Shown in pieces: positions 25,903 through 35,509 of a stretch of DNA of 64,000 nt. Origin of the DNA: Rhizobiaceae bacterium (GTDB lineage: Bacteria; Pseudomonadota; Alphaproteobacteria; Rhizobiales; Rhizobiaceae); contig JAEPNK010000001.1 in NCBI GenBank assembly GCA_017643495.1, positions 353,623 to 417,622 on the forward strand. Reading direction: 5' to 3'. Both the position numbers and the translations under genes were made by a program. The notes beneath the pieces were generated by a model, which was not told the origin of the DNA, ran no database searches, and worked only from the letters and a program-made list of their open reading frames with translations. Within the stretch, counting starts at the first letter, position 1. Each line of letters begins with the position of its first letter.

Positions 25903-26382
25903 TCAGTTCTTCGGCTTGGGGAACGAATTTGGCGGGACCGGACCGTAGTCCAGATGATTGGTGTTGGTGATGCCGTCATTGGCGACAACCTCCTCAACCA
26001 CCAGGTAATTCACACCATCACGAACATAGTGCAGTCCCTTGGCGGTAATCACATCGCTCTGGATTTCCATCACGGCATCCGACTGGGCCAGCGGATCCTC
26101 CCCTTCAATCTTGAGCACCATGTAGACGTCGCCATCTTCAGTCAGCACGCCAACCGGAATACCACCCGCTGCACACCACAGCGCACAGGTATGATGTGCC
26201 GTGCCCACAACGGCATCCTCTCCCCCCATGACGCCGGAAAAGTAGCACCAGGTGTCGATTACTTCTCCGCGGATTTCCACTGCCTTTGCACTGGTCGCGG
26301 CGTTGGCTGTTGCGGCTGACAGCATGACTGCACCAGCGACCACTGCCAGAACTGCAAGAATCTTGTTTCTTCCGAATGCCAT
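25903..26382 (-). CDS. Secreted Cys/His-containing protein, first gene of the SCO operon
   Basis: 159 residues with a signal peptide (AVLAVVAGAVMLSAATANA). The mature region starts EIRGEVIDTWCYFSG and then has HHTCALWCAAGGIPVGVL (about 70-87), a His-His-Thr-Cys-x3-Cys cluster suited to metal or haem binding. The C-terminus is proline-rich. It shares a layout with the downstream 197-residue protein. Expected periplasmic. I know similar sequences only as unassigned proteins. The intergenic region 26383-26484 separates it from divergent slyX and would hold the promoters. Confidence 0.6.
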   Translation of the reverse strand: MAFGRNKILAVLAVVAGAVMLSAATANAATSAKAVEIRGEVIDTWCYFSGVMGGEDAVVGTAHHTCALWCAAGGIPVGVLTEDGDVYMVLKIEGEDPLAQSDAVMEIQSDVITAKGLHYVRDGVNYLVVEEVVANDGITNTNHLDYGPVPPNSFPKPKN

Positions 26383-26484
26383 TGTATTCCTCCCGGCAAA
26401 TCTTCCAAAATCCTAGTGGAATGCTTTGCTGGAAGGCAAGAAGGGTAGTATCAACCCTTGATCACAATTAATTTGGAGCGCGGC

Positions 26485-26694
26485 ATGACAACACCAAATG
26501 AGCGCATCATGAAGCTTGAGGAAACCATCGCCCATTTGGGCATGGCGAATGACGAACTTTCAGCCGAAGTCCTGGCCCAATGGAAGCATATTGAAGCGCT
26601 TGAAAGAAAACTGGCGCAGTTTGAAAACAGGTTTCTTGCTTTGGAGGAAGCTTCAGAAAATCCTGTTGAGAATACCAAACCACCCCATTACTGA
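26485..26694 (+). CDS. slyX: SlyX-family protein
   Basis: 69 residues from the ATG at 26485, preceded by TTGGAGCG. It is almost entirely one coiled coil (residues 7-55: heptad-like LEETIAHLGMANDELS and IEALERKLAQFE), ending in a Pro-rich PPHY tail, as in SlyX proteins. The molecular role of the family is unknown. Confidence 0.85.
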   Translation: MTTPNERIMKLEETIAHLGMANDELSAEVLAQWKHIEALERKLAQFENRFLALEEASENPVENTKPPHY

Positions 26695-26715
26695 CCTGCT
26701 CTACTGAACCGCCAC

Positions 26716-27186
26716 ATGGAAACGATTTCAGAACTGGTATCACGATACGCACAGCCAGGAAGGCTGGAATGGATTGGTATCCGCCCTGACCGCCGGACGG
26801 AGATGATATCACGCAACACTGCAATGATTACCGATTACGGGCTTGAAGGCGATCACAACCAGACCGGTGGCAAACGGGCACTTACCCTGATCCAGCAGGA
26901 GCACCTGCCGGTTATTGCGGCACTTGCCGGCCATTTGCACATTGATCCCGCCATGCTGAGGCGCAACCTGGTGATAAGCCGTATAAACCTGCTTGGCCTG
27001 CGTCAGCGACGGTTCCGTATTGGGGATGCAGTTCTGGAGGGTACGGGAATCTGCGCGCCCTGCTCGAGAATGGAGGAAGCATTGGGCAATGGCGGATACG
27101 CATCAGTGCGCGGACATGGCGGTATTACCGCCAGAATCATCCAGGCGGGCAAAATTGCAACAGGCTGCGACCTCGAGCCCTGCTGA
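26716..27186 (+). CDS. MOSC-domain protein
   Basis: 156 residues forming a single beta-rich MOSC domain. The conserved Cys is in GICAPCSRMEEALG (about residues 111-124). MOSC domains bind sulfur or molybdenum cofactor intermediates; stand-alone ones of this length include YiiM-like proteins for reduction of N-hydroxylated compounds. It follows slyX by 21 bp and probably shares a promoter with it. Substrate unknown. Confidence 0.85.
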   Translation: METISELVSRYAQPGRLEWIGIRPDRRTEMISRNTAMITDYGLEGDHNQTGGKRALTLIQQEHLPVIAALAGHLHIDPAMLRRNLVISRINLLGLRQRRFRIGDAVLEGTGICAPCSRMEEALGNGGYASVRGHGGITARIIQAGKIATGCDLEPC

Positions 27187-27269
27187 CCAACTCCGGCTTT
27201 GCAAAACAACCGGCCGCGCTGTATGTACTCGGCTTAATCCGAGACCTGCAAAACTGGCTGGACGATTTA

Positions 27270-29075
27270 TTGGCGATCAAGACCGACACTCCCCTGATAC
27301 TCGATGAAGCACAAGCTATCGTTAAGCGTGTGATTCGGGAAAACTGGCGCATCTATTTCCGGCAGTACCTCATCGCCGGCCTGCTATTGGGCCTGGTCGC
27401 TGCAAGCACAGCGTTTACAGCATACATCATCAAGAACATTACAAATGACGTGTTCGTTCGTCAGGACCTGCAAGCAGCATACACCATTGCTCTCGCAATC
27501 TTTGTTGTGTTCACAATTCGCGGTTTTGCCACCTATGGCTACATGTACATTCTTGGCAAGATCGGCAACAGCATTGTCGCCCGGTACCAGCGCCGGATTT
27601 TCCAGCACTTGCTGAAACTCGGCATCCAGTTCCACAAGTCAAACCGGTCCGCATACCTGATTGGCCAGATCAACCAGAACATTCTTGGCATGCGCACGAT
27701 GATGAACGATGTCGTGATTGTTTTTGTCCGTGACCTGTTCACTCTGATCGCCCTGATCGCCGTCATGGTGATCCAGGACTGGTTCATGTCGATTGTTTCA
27801 CTCGCGGTGATGCCGGTCATAGCCTATATCATGTCCCGCTACGTACGGCGCATCCGCAAGGTTGCAAGGCAGGAAGTGGATCTCAATGCCCGTGTAAATT
27901 CTGCACTCATCGAAAACTCCCAGGGAATGGAAATCGTCAAGGCCTTCACAATGGAAGACCAGATGATGGACAAGATGCGTACCCTGACCCAACAAGCCGA
28001 AATTCGTTCAAACCGCATCGTCCAGCTCAATGCCAAAACCAAACCGCCAACCGAAATACTGGCCGGCTTTGCGATCGCCGGCGTTGTGGCATTCGGCGGT
28101 TACCGCGTTGCCCTGGAAGGTCATGACCCGGGCGCACTCTTTTCCTTTCTGACCGCAGCAATGCTTGCCTATGAACCGGCACGCAAACTTGCCAGCTTCC
28201 GGGTTGCCTTTGAGCGTTCGCTGGTCAATGCACGCATGCTTTACGAAGTGCTTGACTTGCCGCCTCGCCAGGCAGACAAGCCCGGCGCATCAGACTTGGA
28301 AGTAACAACAGGTGAGTTGCGGTTTGAAAACATCCGCTTTTCATACACGGATGGAGAACCTGTTCTGGATGATGTTTCAATCACCGCACCGGCAGGCAAG
28401 ACAATCGCACTTGTCGGTCCGTCTGGTGGTGGCAAATCAACCCTGATCATGCTTGCCCAACGCTTTTTCGATCCCGCCAGCGGCCGGATCCTGATTGACG
28501 AACATGATATTGCCGATGTTACAGCAAGTTCTTTGCGCACAAACATCGCCTATGTTTCACAACAACCGATGCTGTTCGAGGGCAGTATCATGGAAAACAT
28601 TCGTTACGGCAGGCCCGATGCCAGCGACGAAGAAGTTTACGAGGCGGCAAAGCTTGCCCAGGCACACCAGTTCGTTCTCGAACAGCCGCAGGGATATGAC
28701 ACGGCGGTAGGCGAACTTGGCGGGAACCTTTCCGGTGGCCAGCGCCAGCGTCTTTCCATTGCACGGGCCTTTCTTCGCGATGCACCGGTTCTGTTGCTGG
28801 ATGAAGCCACTTCTGCGCTCGACAATGAATCGGAGCTACTCGTTCAACGAGCCCTCGAGCAGCTTGTGAAAGGCAGGACAACCATTGTCATTGCCCACCG
28901 GCTTTCCACCATTCGCAATGCAGACCGGATATTTGTGATTGAGAACGGCCGCGTAACACAGGAAGGCACCCATTCCAGCCTGATGCGCAAAAAGACCGGC
29001 ACCTATGCCCGACTGCACGGCATAGGCACAGGAACAGTTGCAAATCGGTCGTCAGAGCGTAAAACAGCATCCTGA
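27270..29075 (+). CDS. ABC exporter, MsbA-like half transporter
   Basis: 601 residues. The start is TTG at 27270 because no ATG or GTG occurs in frame between the upstream stop and this point. Six transmembrane helices (about 30-300) precede a nucleotide-binding domain with Walker [10 protein letters not shown] (about 383-391), the signature LSGGQRQRL (about 488-496), Walker B VLLLDEAT (about 511) and the H-loop IAHRLS (about 544). It is close to MsbA-type lipid or peptide exporters. It works as a homodimer in the inner membrane. The TTG start suggests modest translation. Confidence 0.88.
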   Translation: MAIKTDTPLILDEAQAIVKRVIRENWRIYFRQYLIAGLLLGLVAASTAFTAYIIKNITNDVFVRQDLQAAYTIALAIFVVFTIRGFATYGYMYILGKIGNSIVARYQRRIFQHLLKLGIQFHKSNRSAYLIGQINQNILGMRTMMNDVVIVFVRDLFTLIALIAVMVIQDWFMSIVSLAVMPVIAYIMSRYVRRIRKVARQEVDLNARVNSALIENSQGMEIVKAFTMEDQMMDKMRTLTQQAEIRSNRIVQLNAKTKPPTEILAGFAIAGVVAFGGYRVALEGHDPGALFSFLTAAMLAYEPARKLASFRVAFERSLVNARMLYEVLDLPPRQADKPGASDLEVTTGELRFENIRFSYTDGEPVLDDVSITAPAGKTIALVGPSGGGKSTLIMLAQRFFDPASGRILIDEHDIADVTASSLRTNIAYVSQQPMLFEGSIMENIRYGRPDASDEEVYEAAKLAQAHQFVLEQPQGYDTAVGELGGNLSGGQRQRLSIARAFLRDAPVLLLDEATSALDNESELLVQRALEQLVKGRTTIVIAHRLSTIRNADRIFVIENGRVTQEGTHSSLMRKKTGTYARLHGIGTGTVANRSSERKTAS

Positions 29076-29097
29076 AACAAACAGACAGGTAACCGGT

Positions 29098-29907
29098 ATG
29101 AGCACGATGAAGCTGGCCGTGATGGGAGCAGCAGGGCGCATGGGCCAGGCAATCATCCGCGCCATAGACGAACGTGAAAACACAATACTTGCTGCAGCAG
29201 TCGAGCGGGACGGGTCTCCGGCACTTGGAAAAGATTCGGGCACACTAGCCGGCACTGGCGAGAACGGCATCACCATCAGTGATGATCTGGAAAGCGCACT
29301 CGCCAGCGCTGAAGCGGTGATTGATTTTACCAGCCCGAAAAGCTCTGTTCGGCTGGCGGAACTGTGTGCCGAACATGATTGTATCCAGATCATAGGTACA
29401 ACCGGCTGCACAGCCAAGGAAGATGATGCCATTGCAAAGGCAGCTCACAACGCCACAATCGTCAAGTCTGGCAACATGAGCCTGGGAATAAACCTGCTTT
29501 CGGTCCTGGTTGAAAAGGCCGCCGCTTCATTGTCAGCCGGTGATTTCGACATTGAGGTTCTCGAGATGCACCACAAGCACAAGGTCGATGCGCCTTCCGG
29601 CACAGCATTGCTGCTTGGTGAGGCAGCAGCAAGGGGACGCGAAATTCCGCTGGCAGAAAACAGTGTACGCAGCCGTGACGGGATAACCGGCGCAAGGGAA
29701 GACGGAACAATCGGCTTTGCAACCCTGCGGGGCGGTTCTGTTATCGGGGAACACTCAGTGATTTTTGCAGGCGCTGGTGAACGTATTGAACTGTCCCATG
29801 CAGCACAGGACAGATCGCTTTTCGCAACCGGCGCACTTCATGCGGCCCTTTGGGCCCGTGGAAAACCGCATGGCCTGTATTCCATGCGTGATGTGCTCGG
29901 CCTTTAA
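29098..29907 (+). CDS. dapB: 4-hydroxy-tetrahydrodipicolinate reductase
   Basis: 269 residues from the ATG at 29098 (a longer frame from 29038 lies inside the exporter gene). The NAD(P) site [10 protein letters not shown] (about residues 10-19), GTTGCT (about 100) and the catalytic [15 protein letters not shown] (about 155-169) are complete. It makes tetrahydrodipicolinate for lysine and diaminopimelate. It is followed by gpmA after 30 bp, a common alphaproteobacterial pairing. Confidence 0.96.
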   Translation: MSTMKLAVMGAAGRMGQAIIRAIDERENTILAAAVERDGSPALGKDSGTLAGTGENGITISDDLESALASAEAVIDFTSPKSSVRLAELCAEHDCIQIIGTTGCTAKEDDAIAKAAHNATIVKSGNMSLGINLLSVLVEKAAASLSAGDFDIEVLEMHHKHKVDAPSGTALLLGEAAARGREIPLAENSVRSRDGITGAREDGTIGFATLRGGSVIGEHSVIFAGAGERIELSHAAQDRSLFATGALHAALWARGKPHGLYSMRDVLGL

Positions 29908-29937
29908 TCAAATCCAGCTAAATCGGGAAGAAAATTC

Positions 29938-30570
29938 ATGTCAGGTACCCTAGTCCTCGTTCGCCACGGTCAAAGTGAATGGAACCTCAAGAACCTGTTT
30001 ACCGGTTGGCGTGATCCCGACCTGACAGAACAGGGCCATGCTGAGGCAAAGGCCGCAGGCAGGGTATTGGCAGAACGGAAAATGAAATTCGACATCGCTT
30101 TCACCAGCGTGCTGCAGCGGGCTGAAAAAACCTGCAAACACATTCTCGATGCAGTAGAGCAGCCGGATCTCGAGACCATTCACGACCAGGCACTCAACGA
30201 ACGCAACTATGGCGATCTTGCCGGATTGAACAAGGATGATGCCCGGGAGAAATGGGGAGAGGAACAGGTCCATATCTGGCGTCGCTCCTATGATACTCCG
30301 CCACCGGGCGAAGATGGTGAAAGCCTGAAAGATACCGGTGCGCGGGTCTGGCCTTACTACATGAACGAGATTCTGCCCCAGGTTATGAGTGGCAAGACTG
30401 TGCTTGTCGCAGCCCATGGCAATTCCCTGCGTTCTCTCGTCATGGTTCTTGACCGGATGAATACGGAAGAAATTCTCGGCCTCAATCTCGCCACCGGGGT
30501 TCCACTGGTTTACAAGCTGAATGCCGATACAACCGTCGCCACCAAGGAAGTCCTGGACATTTCCGGATGA
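29938..30570 (+). CDS. gpmA: 2,3-bisphosphoglycerate-dependent phosphoglycerate mutase
   Basis: 210 residues. The RHG motif with the phosphorylated His is [10 protein letters not shown] (about residues 7-16), and the second catalytic His is in VAAHGNSLR (about 158-166). It interconverts 2- and 3-phosphoglycerate in glycolysis. The last four bases overlap the start of the next gene (ATGA), so translation is coupled to the thioesterases. Confidence 0.95.
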   Translation: MSGTLVLVRHGQSEWNLKNLFTGWRDPDLTEQGHAEAKAAGRVLAERKMKFDIAFTSVLQRAEKTCKHILDAVEQPDLETIHDQALNERNYGDLAGLNKDDAREKWGEEQVHIWRRSYDTPPPGEDGESLKDTGARVWPYYMNEILPQVMSGKTVLVAAHGNSLRSLVMVLDRMNTEEILGLNLATGVPLVYKLNADTTVATKEVLDISG

Positions 30571-31013
30571 ACGAACCCGTACACCCGGCCCAACTGCTGT
30601 TCTCGGAAAAACACCCGCTGACATCCGTCTTTGACATGCGGTTTGTTGTGCCGGACAAACAGCGCCTCGAAATTCATGTCGAAGCGCCTGCTGCTTTTGC
30701 CGGACAGGATGGCGAACGCATACATACGGGCTTTGCCACTCTTCTTCTTGATACCGCCATGGGCTCCTGCGCCATTGGCGAACTGAAAAAGGCGCAGCCA
30801 ATCGCCACCGTAAAACTGAATGTGAATCATCTGTTTTCGCCACGAGTCGGCGAACCACTCGTTTGCAATACAGTCTATGATGGCGAAGAAAACGGCATCG
30901 CATATGTCTCCGGAAACATACGAAGGGTTAAAGACGGACGCCTTGTTTCCACTGCCATCGGGACTTTCATGATCGGCACAGCTACCCGGTCTATCCGGGA
31001 GAAAACGGGATGA
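30567..31013 (+). CDS. Hotdog-fold thioesterase (PaaI family), first of a pair
   Basis: 148 residues. A hotdog fold with [23 protein letters not shown] (about 50-72), where the acidic Asp is the likely catalytic base. It overlaps both gpmA and the next thioesterase by 4 bp. It likely hydrolyses an acyl-CoA. Such pairs may form a heteromer or act on different acyl chains. Confidence 0.82.
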   Translation: MNEPVHPAQLLFSEKHPLTSVFDMRFVVPDKQRLEIHVEAPAAFAGQDGERIHTGFATLLLDTAMGSCAIGELKKAQPIATVKLNVNHLFSPRVGEPLVCNTVYDGEENGIAYVSGNIRRVKDGRLVSTAIGTFMIGTATRSIREKTG

Positions 31014-31399
31014 GTGCGCCAGCGAGCAAACTTGCAGAGTGGCTTCAGGTTGAAACGGCAGAGGAAGACGGCTGTTATCGGCTTGCCTTCGCCGAACACC
31101 ATTTGGGAAACATCTGGATACGTTCGCTTCATGGCGGGGTGAGCGGCTCCTTTATAGAGCTGTGTGCCGAGCATGAAGCCGTAAAAACCATTGAAACTGA
31201 CGGTCAACCGCCCCTGGCGGTTTTTGCAAGTTCAAGTTCGGTTGATTATCTCCGTGTCACCAAGGACGCCGATCTTTACGCGCGGTGCAGGATTGTGCGT
31301 ACCAGCCGCCGCCTCTGCGTTGTCGATGTTGTCTGTTGGCAGGATGATGAAACGCTTCCCGTGGTGAGAGGTACGGTTACACTCAAGATCGAACGGTAA
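31010..31399 (+). CDS. Hotdog-fold thioesterase-like protein, second of a pair
   Basis: 129 residues, related in layout to the preceding gene: IRSLHGGVSGSFIELCAEHEAV (about 34-55) holds the central helix with Glu in place of the Asp. Start overlaps the preceding stop. The position in a coupled three-gene unit with gpmA suggests co-expression. Confidence 0.78.
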   Translation: MSAPASKLAEWLQVETAEEDGCYRLAFAEHHLGNIWIRSLHGGVSGSFIELCAEHEAVKTIETDGQPPLAVFASSSSVDYLRVTKDADLYARCRIVRTSRRLCVVDVVCWQDDETLPVVRGTVTLKIER

Positions 31400-31429
31400 A
31401 TGTCTGATTACAGCAGCCTGTTTTGTTTT

Positions 31430-31999
31430 TCACCCAAATCTTTCTGTACCGTTTTTGAGCAAGACAGGAACAATAAGTTCTTCCTCGTCGACCAGATGAC
31501 GGTTCAAAAAGTGGTCAAATCTATCCAGTAAATCGACAAACCTCCCGGTAGTGTCATGCAAGGCAGGGGGACCGTCCGACTTCAAGACGGCATTTGCTGA
31601 CGTACCAAACTGCTCGATCATTCCGTCCAGCTCGTGGTGATCCGCATCAAGAATGTCAAAACCACGAGAAATACGGTCATCGATTTTTCGAAGTTCCGGG
31701 AAATAATGATGATCCTCGACATGATGATGGCCATGCAATTGAGTAATAAAGGCATTGCCCAATTGAGACAGCCTGTGTCGGTAAACTGTCTCATCGATGG
31801 ACTTTGCAAGCATGCTTTCTGCATCCTGTTGCAGCGTCTTCATGAAATTCCGGAACAATACATGCCGTTCAAGCCAAAAACGGACCAGCCCTTCAAAATT
31901 CTCATGGGTTTGCCAGCTCTCACGGGGAAACACCTCGTATAACACGCGCAAGGCTTCGGGGAGGCCATCTCGTTGTTCAAGCTGCTGATGTTCGCTCAT
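31430..31999 (-). CDS. Hemerythrin-domain protein
   Basis: 189 residues, four-helix HHE-cation-binding domain. Metal-ligand candidates are in LHGHHHVEDHHYFPEL (about 91-106), DADHHELD (about 118-125) and the C-terminal HFLNRHLVDEEE (about 163-174). Family members bind a non-haem di-iron centre and sense or store oxygen or nitric oxide. It stands alone, convergent with the thioesterase pair and followed upstream by the Ada-type gene. Confidence 0.88.
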   Translation of the reverse strand: MSEHQQLEQRDGLPEALRVLYEVFPRESWQTHENFEGLVRFWLERHVLFRNFMKTLQQDAESMLAKSIDETVYRHRLSQLGNAFITQLHGHHHVEDHHYFPELRKIDDRISRGFDILDADHHELDGMIEQFGTSANAVLKSDGPPALHDTTGRFVDLLDRFDHFLNRHLVDEEELIVPVLLKNGTERFG

Positions 32000-32056
32000 C
32001 CATACTTTCCGTGTCTGCTTCTGCGCACGAAAGATATGGGGTCCAGATCTCGAATG

Positions 32057-32986
32057 TCAGCCTGCAACACCTGCTTCCCAGCCAAGCATCGCACGTTTGC
32101 GGGTCAATCCCCAATGATAGCCAGTGAGTGCCCCCGATTTTCCAAGTGCCCGATGGCACGGAACAACAAATGAAATCGGATTGCGGCCGACAGCTGCCCC
32201 GACAGCACGAACGGCTTTCGGTTTCTCGATATGTGTGGCGATGTCTGAATAGGTCTTTGCCTTGCCAAGCGGAATGCCAAGTAGTGTATCCCAGACCCTG
32301 ATCTGAAAATCCGTACCGATAAGCGTTACCCTCAATGGGGTTTCTGGCGACCAGTGGGCAGGATCGAATATTCGTTTTGCAAACTGTCCCGTGATTGCAA
32401 GATTTTCTGTATATCGGGCATTTGGCCACCGTCCCTGCATGTCTTCCAAGGCAAGCTTTTCTTCACCCGTATCGCAAAATGCGAGGCCGACAAGCGTGGC
32501 TTTTTCGCCTTCACCGGTTACCATCACAAGGGCTTGACCAAACGGGCATGCGTGAAACCCGTAGGAAATATCAAGCCCGCCCCCTTTCAGCTTCCATATA
32601 CCAGGCGGCATCGCTTCATGGGTTACAAAGAGATCATGCAGGCGCGATGGTGAAGACAGGCCAAGTTCAAAAGTTGCGTCGAGGATTGGCAATTCCTCAT
32701 CCCGAAGCAGGCGCTTCGCATGATCCAGTGTAACTGCCTGACTGAATGCCTTTGGTGACAAGCCGGCCCAGCGCGTAAAGAGTTTCTGGGTAGCCGTCAC
32801 GCCCAAGCCGAGATACTCGGCCAGTTCTTCAAGTGATGGCTGGTCATTCCAGTTTAACGAGAGAAACTCGACAGCCCTGCGGACTTGGGCATAATCCCCG
32901 TCCCGGCTCATCGCCGGGTCGGCTTCTGGCATAGGTGCTGGCCCGCTGTACCGCAAAGCCGATGGTGAATGTAGTTCGTGTCTCAT
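32057..32986 (-). CDS. Ada/Ogt-type methylated-DNA-protein cysteine methyltransferase with AraC domain
   Basis: 309 residues. An AraC helix-turn-helix domain (about 35-130) is joined to an O6-methylguanine methyltransferase domain with the acceptor Cys in FVVPCHRALGKSGALTGY (about 270-287). The N-terminal Ada zinc domain that repairs phosphotriesters is absent, so it resembles the middle and C-terminal parts of E. coli Ada. It repairs O6-alkylguanine by suicide transfer. Whether it can regulate without the N-terminal domain is unclear. Confidence 0.92.
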   Translation of the reverse strand: MRHELHSPSALRYSGPAPMPEADPAMSRDGDYAQVRRAVEFLSLNWNDQPSLEELAEYLGLGVTATQKLFTRWAGLSPKAFSQAVTLDHAKRLLRDEELPILDATFELGLSSPSRLHDLFVTHEAMPPGIWKLKGGGLDISYGFHACPFGQALVMVTGEGEKATLVGLAFCDTGEEKLALEDMQGRWPNARYTENLAITGQFAKRIFDPAHWSPETPLRVTLIGTDFQIRVWDTLLGIPLGKAKTYSDIATHIEKPKAVRAVGAAVGRNPISFVVPCHRALGKSGALTGYHWGLTRKRAMLGWEAGVAG

Positions 32987-33056
32987 GTCCTGAACTTACT
33001 GCCGCCATCCAAAGGCCGCCACCCGAAACTTGCGCATGTGTTTCCAGATTGAAGGT

Positions 33057-33554
33057 TCAGTTTCTTATGCGGGCAATTGCACGGGCAAATGCCGTTGAAA
33101 AACTCTCCCTGTCATCCGGATTGAGAAAAGAGCCGATATCCAGATGTTCATTGCGACTGCGAAGACGCATGGATGTTATGCCGATTTCCTCATGGCGCTC
33201 CACTTCAAACCGCGTCCAGAAGGGATTGAACACGTGTTCCTTCATTCGGCCGACCGGATCAAACTTCTGGACGACCAGCCTGTCCCGGGCCACGGACACC
33301 CGTTCCCGTATACGCCCTGAGCGGTAGTTCAACCGGAACGCGAGCCAGACAATGAATGCATTGAATGCAAAGAAAACAAGTATTGGCCAAGCGCCCATCA
33401 TCATGAACATGATGCCGGAAACAAAACAGGTAACGGCAACAAACAGCATCAGGATCAGAAAGCCCGTTCGACCCAGTGAACGGTATGGCGTCAGTTCCGC
33501 CACAAATTCCGGCCTGGAAACCGTGTTATCCGTATGGTGACCTGTTTCGTTCAT
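33057..33554 (-). CDS. DUF2244 membrane protein
   Basis: 165 residues from the ATG at 33552-33554. Two adjacent transmembrane segments (about 29-70, ILMLFVAVTCFVSG and ILVFFAFNAFIVW) are followed by a cytosolic domain with RLVVQ and FNPFWTRFEVERHE. DUF2244 proteins are small inner-membrane proteins of unknown role, frequent next to nth in alphaproteobacteria, as here (divergent, 49 bp apart). Confidence 0.85.
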   Translation of the reverse strand: MNETGHHTDNTVSRPEFVAELTPYRSLGRTGFLILMLFVAVTCFVSGIMFMMMGAWPILVFFAFNAFIVWLAFRLNYRSGRIRERVSVARDRLVVQKFDPVGRMKEHVFNPFWTRFEVERHEEIGITSMRLRSRNEHLDIGSFLNPDDRESFSTAFARAIARIRN

Positions 33555-33603
33555 GTCTATAAAATAGAACATCGCTGAAGTTTGAACAGGTCCAAAAAGC
33601 CGC

Positions 33604-34347
33604 ATGCCTGACACCACAAAAGGAAAGCCGGTCCGCAAGACCAAAAAACGCTTGCCCCGCTCTGCCTATTCCCGCGAGGAGCTCGTTGAGATTTTTTCCC
33701 GTTTTCGCCAAGAGCGCCCTGCCCCGAAGGGCGAACTGATGCACGTCAATCCTTTCACCCTTGTTGTAGCCGTTGCGCTATCCGCCCAGGCAACAGATAT
33801 TGGGGTTAACCGCGCCACAAAGGATCTGTTCAAGGTAGCAGACACACCACAGAAAATGCTTGCCTTGGGGGAGGAAAAGGTCGGTGAACATATCCGTACG
33901 ATAGGCCTGTGGCGGAACAAGGCGCGAAACGTGATCGCCCTCAGCAGGAAACTGGTTGATGACTTTGGCGGTGAGGTGCCGCAAACCCGGGAAGAACTGG
34001 TAACCCTCCCCGGGGTAGGGCGCAAAACCGCTAACGTGGTTCTTTCCATGGCTTTCGGCATCCCAACCATGGCCGTCGATACACACATTCTCAGACTCGG
34101 AAACCGGATGAGGCTGGCACCGGCTAAGACACCCGATGACGTGGAAACCATCCTTATGCGCATTATTCCCGAAGAGTTTCTCTACCACGCCCATCACTGG
34201 CTGATCCTGCATGGCCGCTATACATGCGTTGCCCGCAAACCGCGTTGCGAAGCCTGCATTATCGCAGACCTTTGCAAATCCAGGGAAAAGACCTGCGATA
34301 TTCCCGCACCCATTGTTCCAATAGTCGATCAGGAGATACCGATATGA
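33604..34347 (+). CDS. nth: Endonuclease III
   Basis: 247 residues. The helix-hairpin-helix LPGVGRKTANVVLS (about 135-148), catalytic Lys in RKT and Asp in VDTHILRLGNR (about 159-169), and a C-x6-C-x2-C-x5-C iron-sulfur cluster (CVARKPRCEACIIADLC) are intact. It excises oxidised pyrimidines and cleaves abasic sites. The N-terminal 25 residues are Lys/Arg-rich. Its stop overlaps the next start. Confidence 0.96.
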   Translation: MPDTTKGKPVRKTKKRLPRSAYSREELVEIFSRFRQERPAPKGELMHVNPFTLVVAVALSAQATDIGVNRATKDLFKVADTPQKMLALGEEKVGEHIRTIGLWRNKARNVIALSRKLVDDFGGEVPQTREELVTLPGVGRKTANVVLSMAFGIPTMAVDTHILRLGNRMRLAPAKTPDDVETILMRIIPEEFLYHAHHWLILHGRYTCVARKPRCEACIIADLCKSREKTCDIPAPIVPIVDQEIPI

Positions 34348-34742
34348 CATTCGAAGGCATGAATTACCTCGCTATCCTGCTGGCTGCGATATCCGGAATG
34401 GTTGCCGGTGCAGCCTGGTATGGAGCGCTGGCCAAACCATGGATGAAAGCCGTCGGGATGACCGGGGAGCCAAAAGGCGAACCCAAGATTTACATCATCG
34501 CACTGATTGCCCAGTTTGTGATCGCATATGTACTTGCCGGACTGATCGGACACATGGGTCCGCTTACCGTGTCATCAGGGATTGTTTCCGCTTTGTTTGC
34601 ATGGGTCGGCTTCACACTCGCTCCAATGGCAGTCAATCACCGGTTCCAGGATAATGGCTGGGACCTGACACTGATTGACGGAGGCTATTGGCTGGTTGTT
34701 TTTGTGCTGCAAGGTGCAATCATTGGCTGGATGGGTGTGTGA
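34344..34742 (+). CDS. DUF1761 membrane protein
   Basis: 132 residues from the ATG at 34344, overlapping the nth stop and preceded by AGGAGA. Four membrane segments: about 5-28, 52-72, 77-100 and 112-131. The family motif WYGALAKPWMKAVG lies after the first segment. Function unknown. Confidence 0.82.
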   Translation: MTFEGMNYLAILLAAISGMVAGAAWYGALAKPWMKAVGMTGEPKGEPKIYIIALIAQFVIAYVLAGLIGHMGPLTVSSGIVSALFAWVGFTLAPMAVNHRFQDNGWDLTLIDGGYWLVVFVLQGAIIGWMGV

Positions 34743-35425
34743 TGAAAACAGTGCAGAGCTATGAACCACTGTCGCTCCCCGACAGGATATCCTTGCCTGA
34801 TGACAGAATGCTGGAAGAGAGCAGCACCTTCCTTGAGCATATGGCCAAACGCCATACGGTCCGGGATTTTTCGGACCGGCCTGTTTCGAGGCAAGTCATC
34901 GAGAATTGCATTGCAACCGCGGGTCGCGCACCAAGCGGGGCAAACCAGCAACCCTGGCATTTTGTTGCCGTTTCAAGGCCGGATGTTAAGGCAGCTTTTC
35001 GGGCCGCTGCCGAGGCAGAAGAGAAGGATTTCTATGAAGGCGGCGGTGGGGACGAATGGATCAGCGCACTTGAACCGATTGGTACGGATGCCAGCAAGCC
35101 GCATCTGGAGGTAGCTCCCTGGCTGATTGTTGTCTTTGCCCAACGCTATGGCGAGCACGAAGACGGAAGCCGTTACAAACATTATTATGTGAACGAGAGT
35201 GTCGGCATAGCAACCGGGTTCCTGATCGCAGCCCTACACCATGCAGGCCTTTCCACCCTTACGCATACACCAAACCCGATGAAGTTTCTGAACGAGTTGA
35301 CAGGACGACCAGCCAGGGAGAAGCCTGTCATGATCATCGCGGTTGGCCACGCTGCAGAAGACGCAACTGTACCGGCAGCAGCAAAGCGCAAGAAACAGCT
35401 GGACGATATCCTGACGGTGCTTTGA
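34742..35425 (+). CDS. Nitroreductase-family flavoprotein
   Basis: 227 residues from the ATG at 34742, whose A is the last base of the preceding stop. FMN-binding motifs are KRHTVRDFSDRPV (about 36-48), GRAPSGANQQPWHF (about 61-74) and the C-terminal GHAAEDATVPAAAKRKK. Family members reduce nitro-aromatic compounds or other acceptors with NAD(P)H, and some dehalogenate. Co-transcription with nth and the DUF1761 gene is likely. Confidence 0.88.
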   Translation: MKTVQSYEPLSLPDRISLPDDRMLEESSTFLEHMAKRHTVRDFSDRPVSRQVIENCIATAGRAPSGANQQPWHFVAVSRPDVKAAFRAAAEAEEKDFYEGGGGDEWISALEPIGTDASKPHLEVAPWLIVVFAQRYGEHEDGSRYKHYYVNESVGIATGFLIAALHHAGLSTLTHTPNPMKFLNELTGRPAREKPVMIIAVGHAAEDATVPAAAKRKKQLDDILTVL

Positions 35426-35509
35426 GCCTGCAGGGCTTTTCAAACCGGCAAAAATGAAGATAATATGCGCTGGGGCCGTTGATGGAAAACAGTCTGATTG
35501 GAGTTCTGT

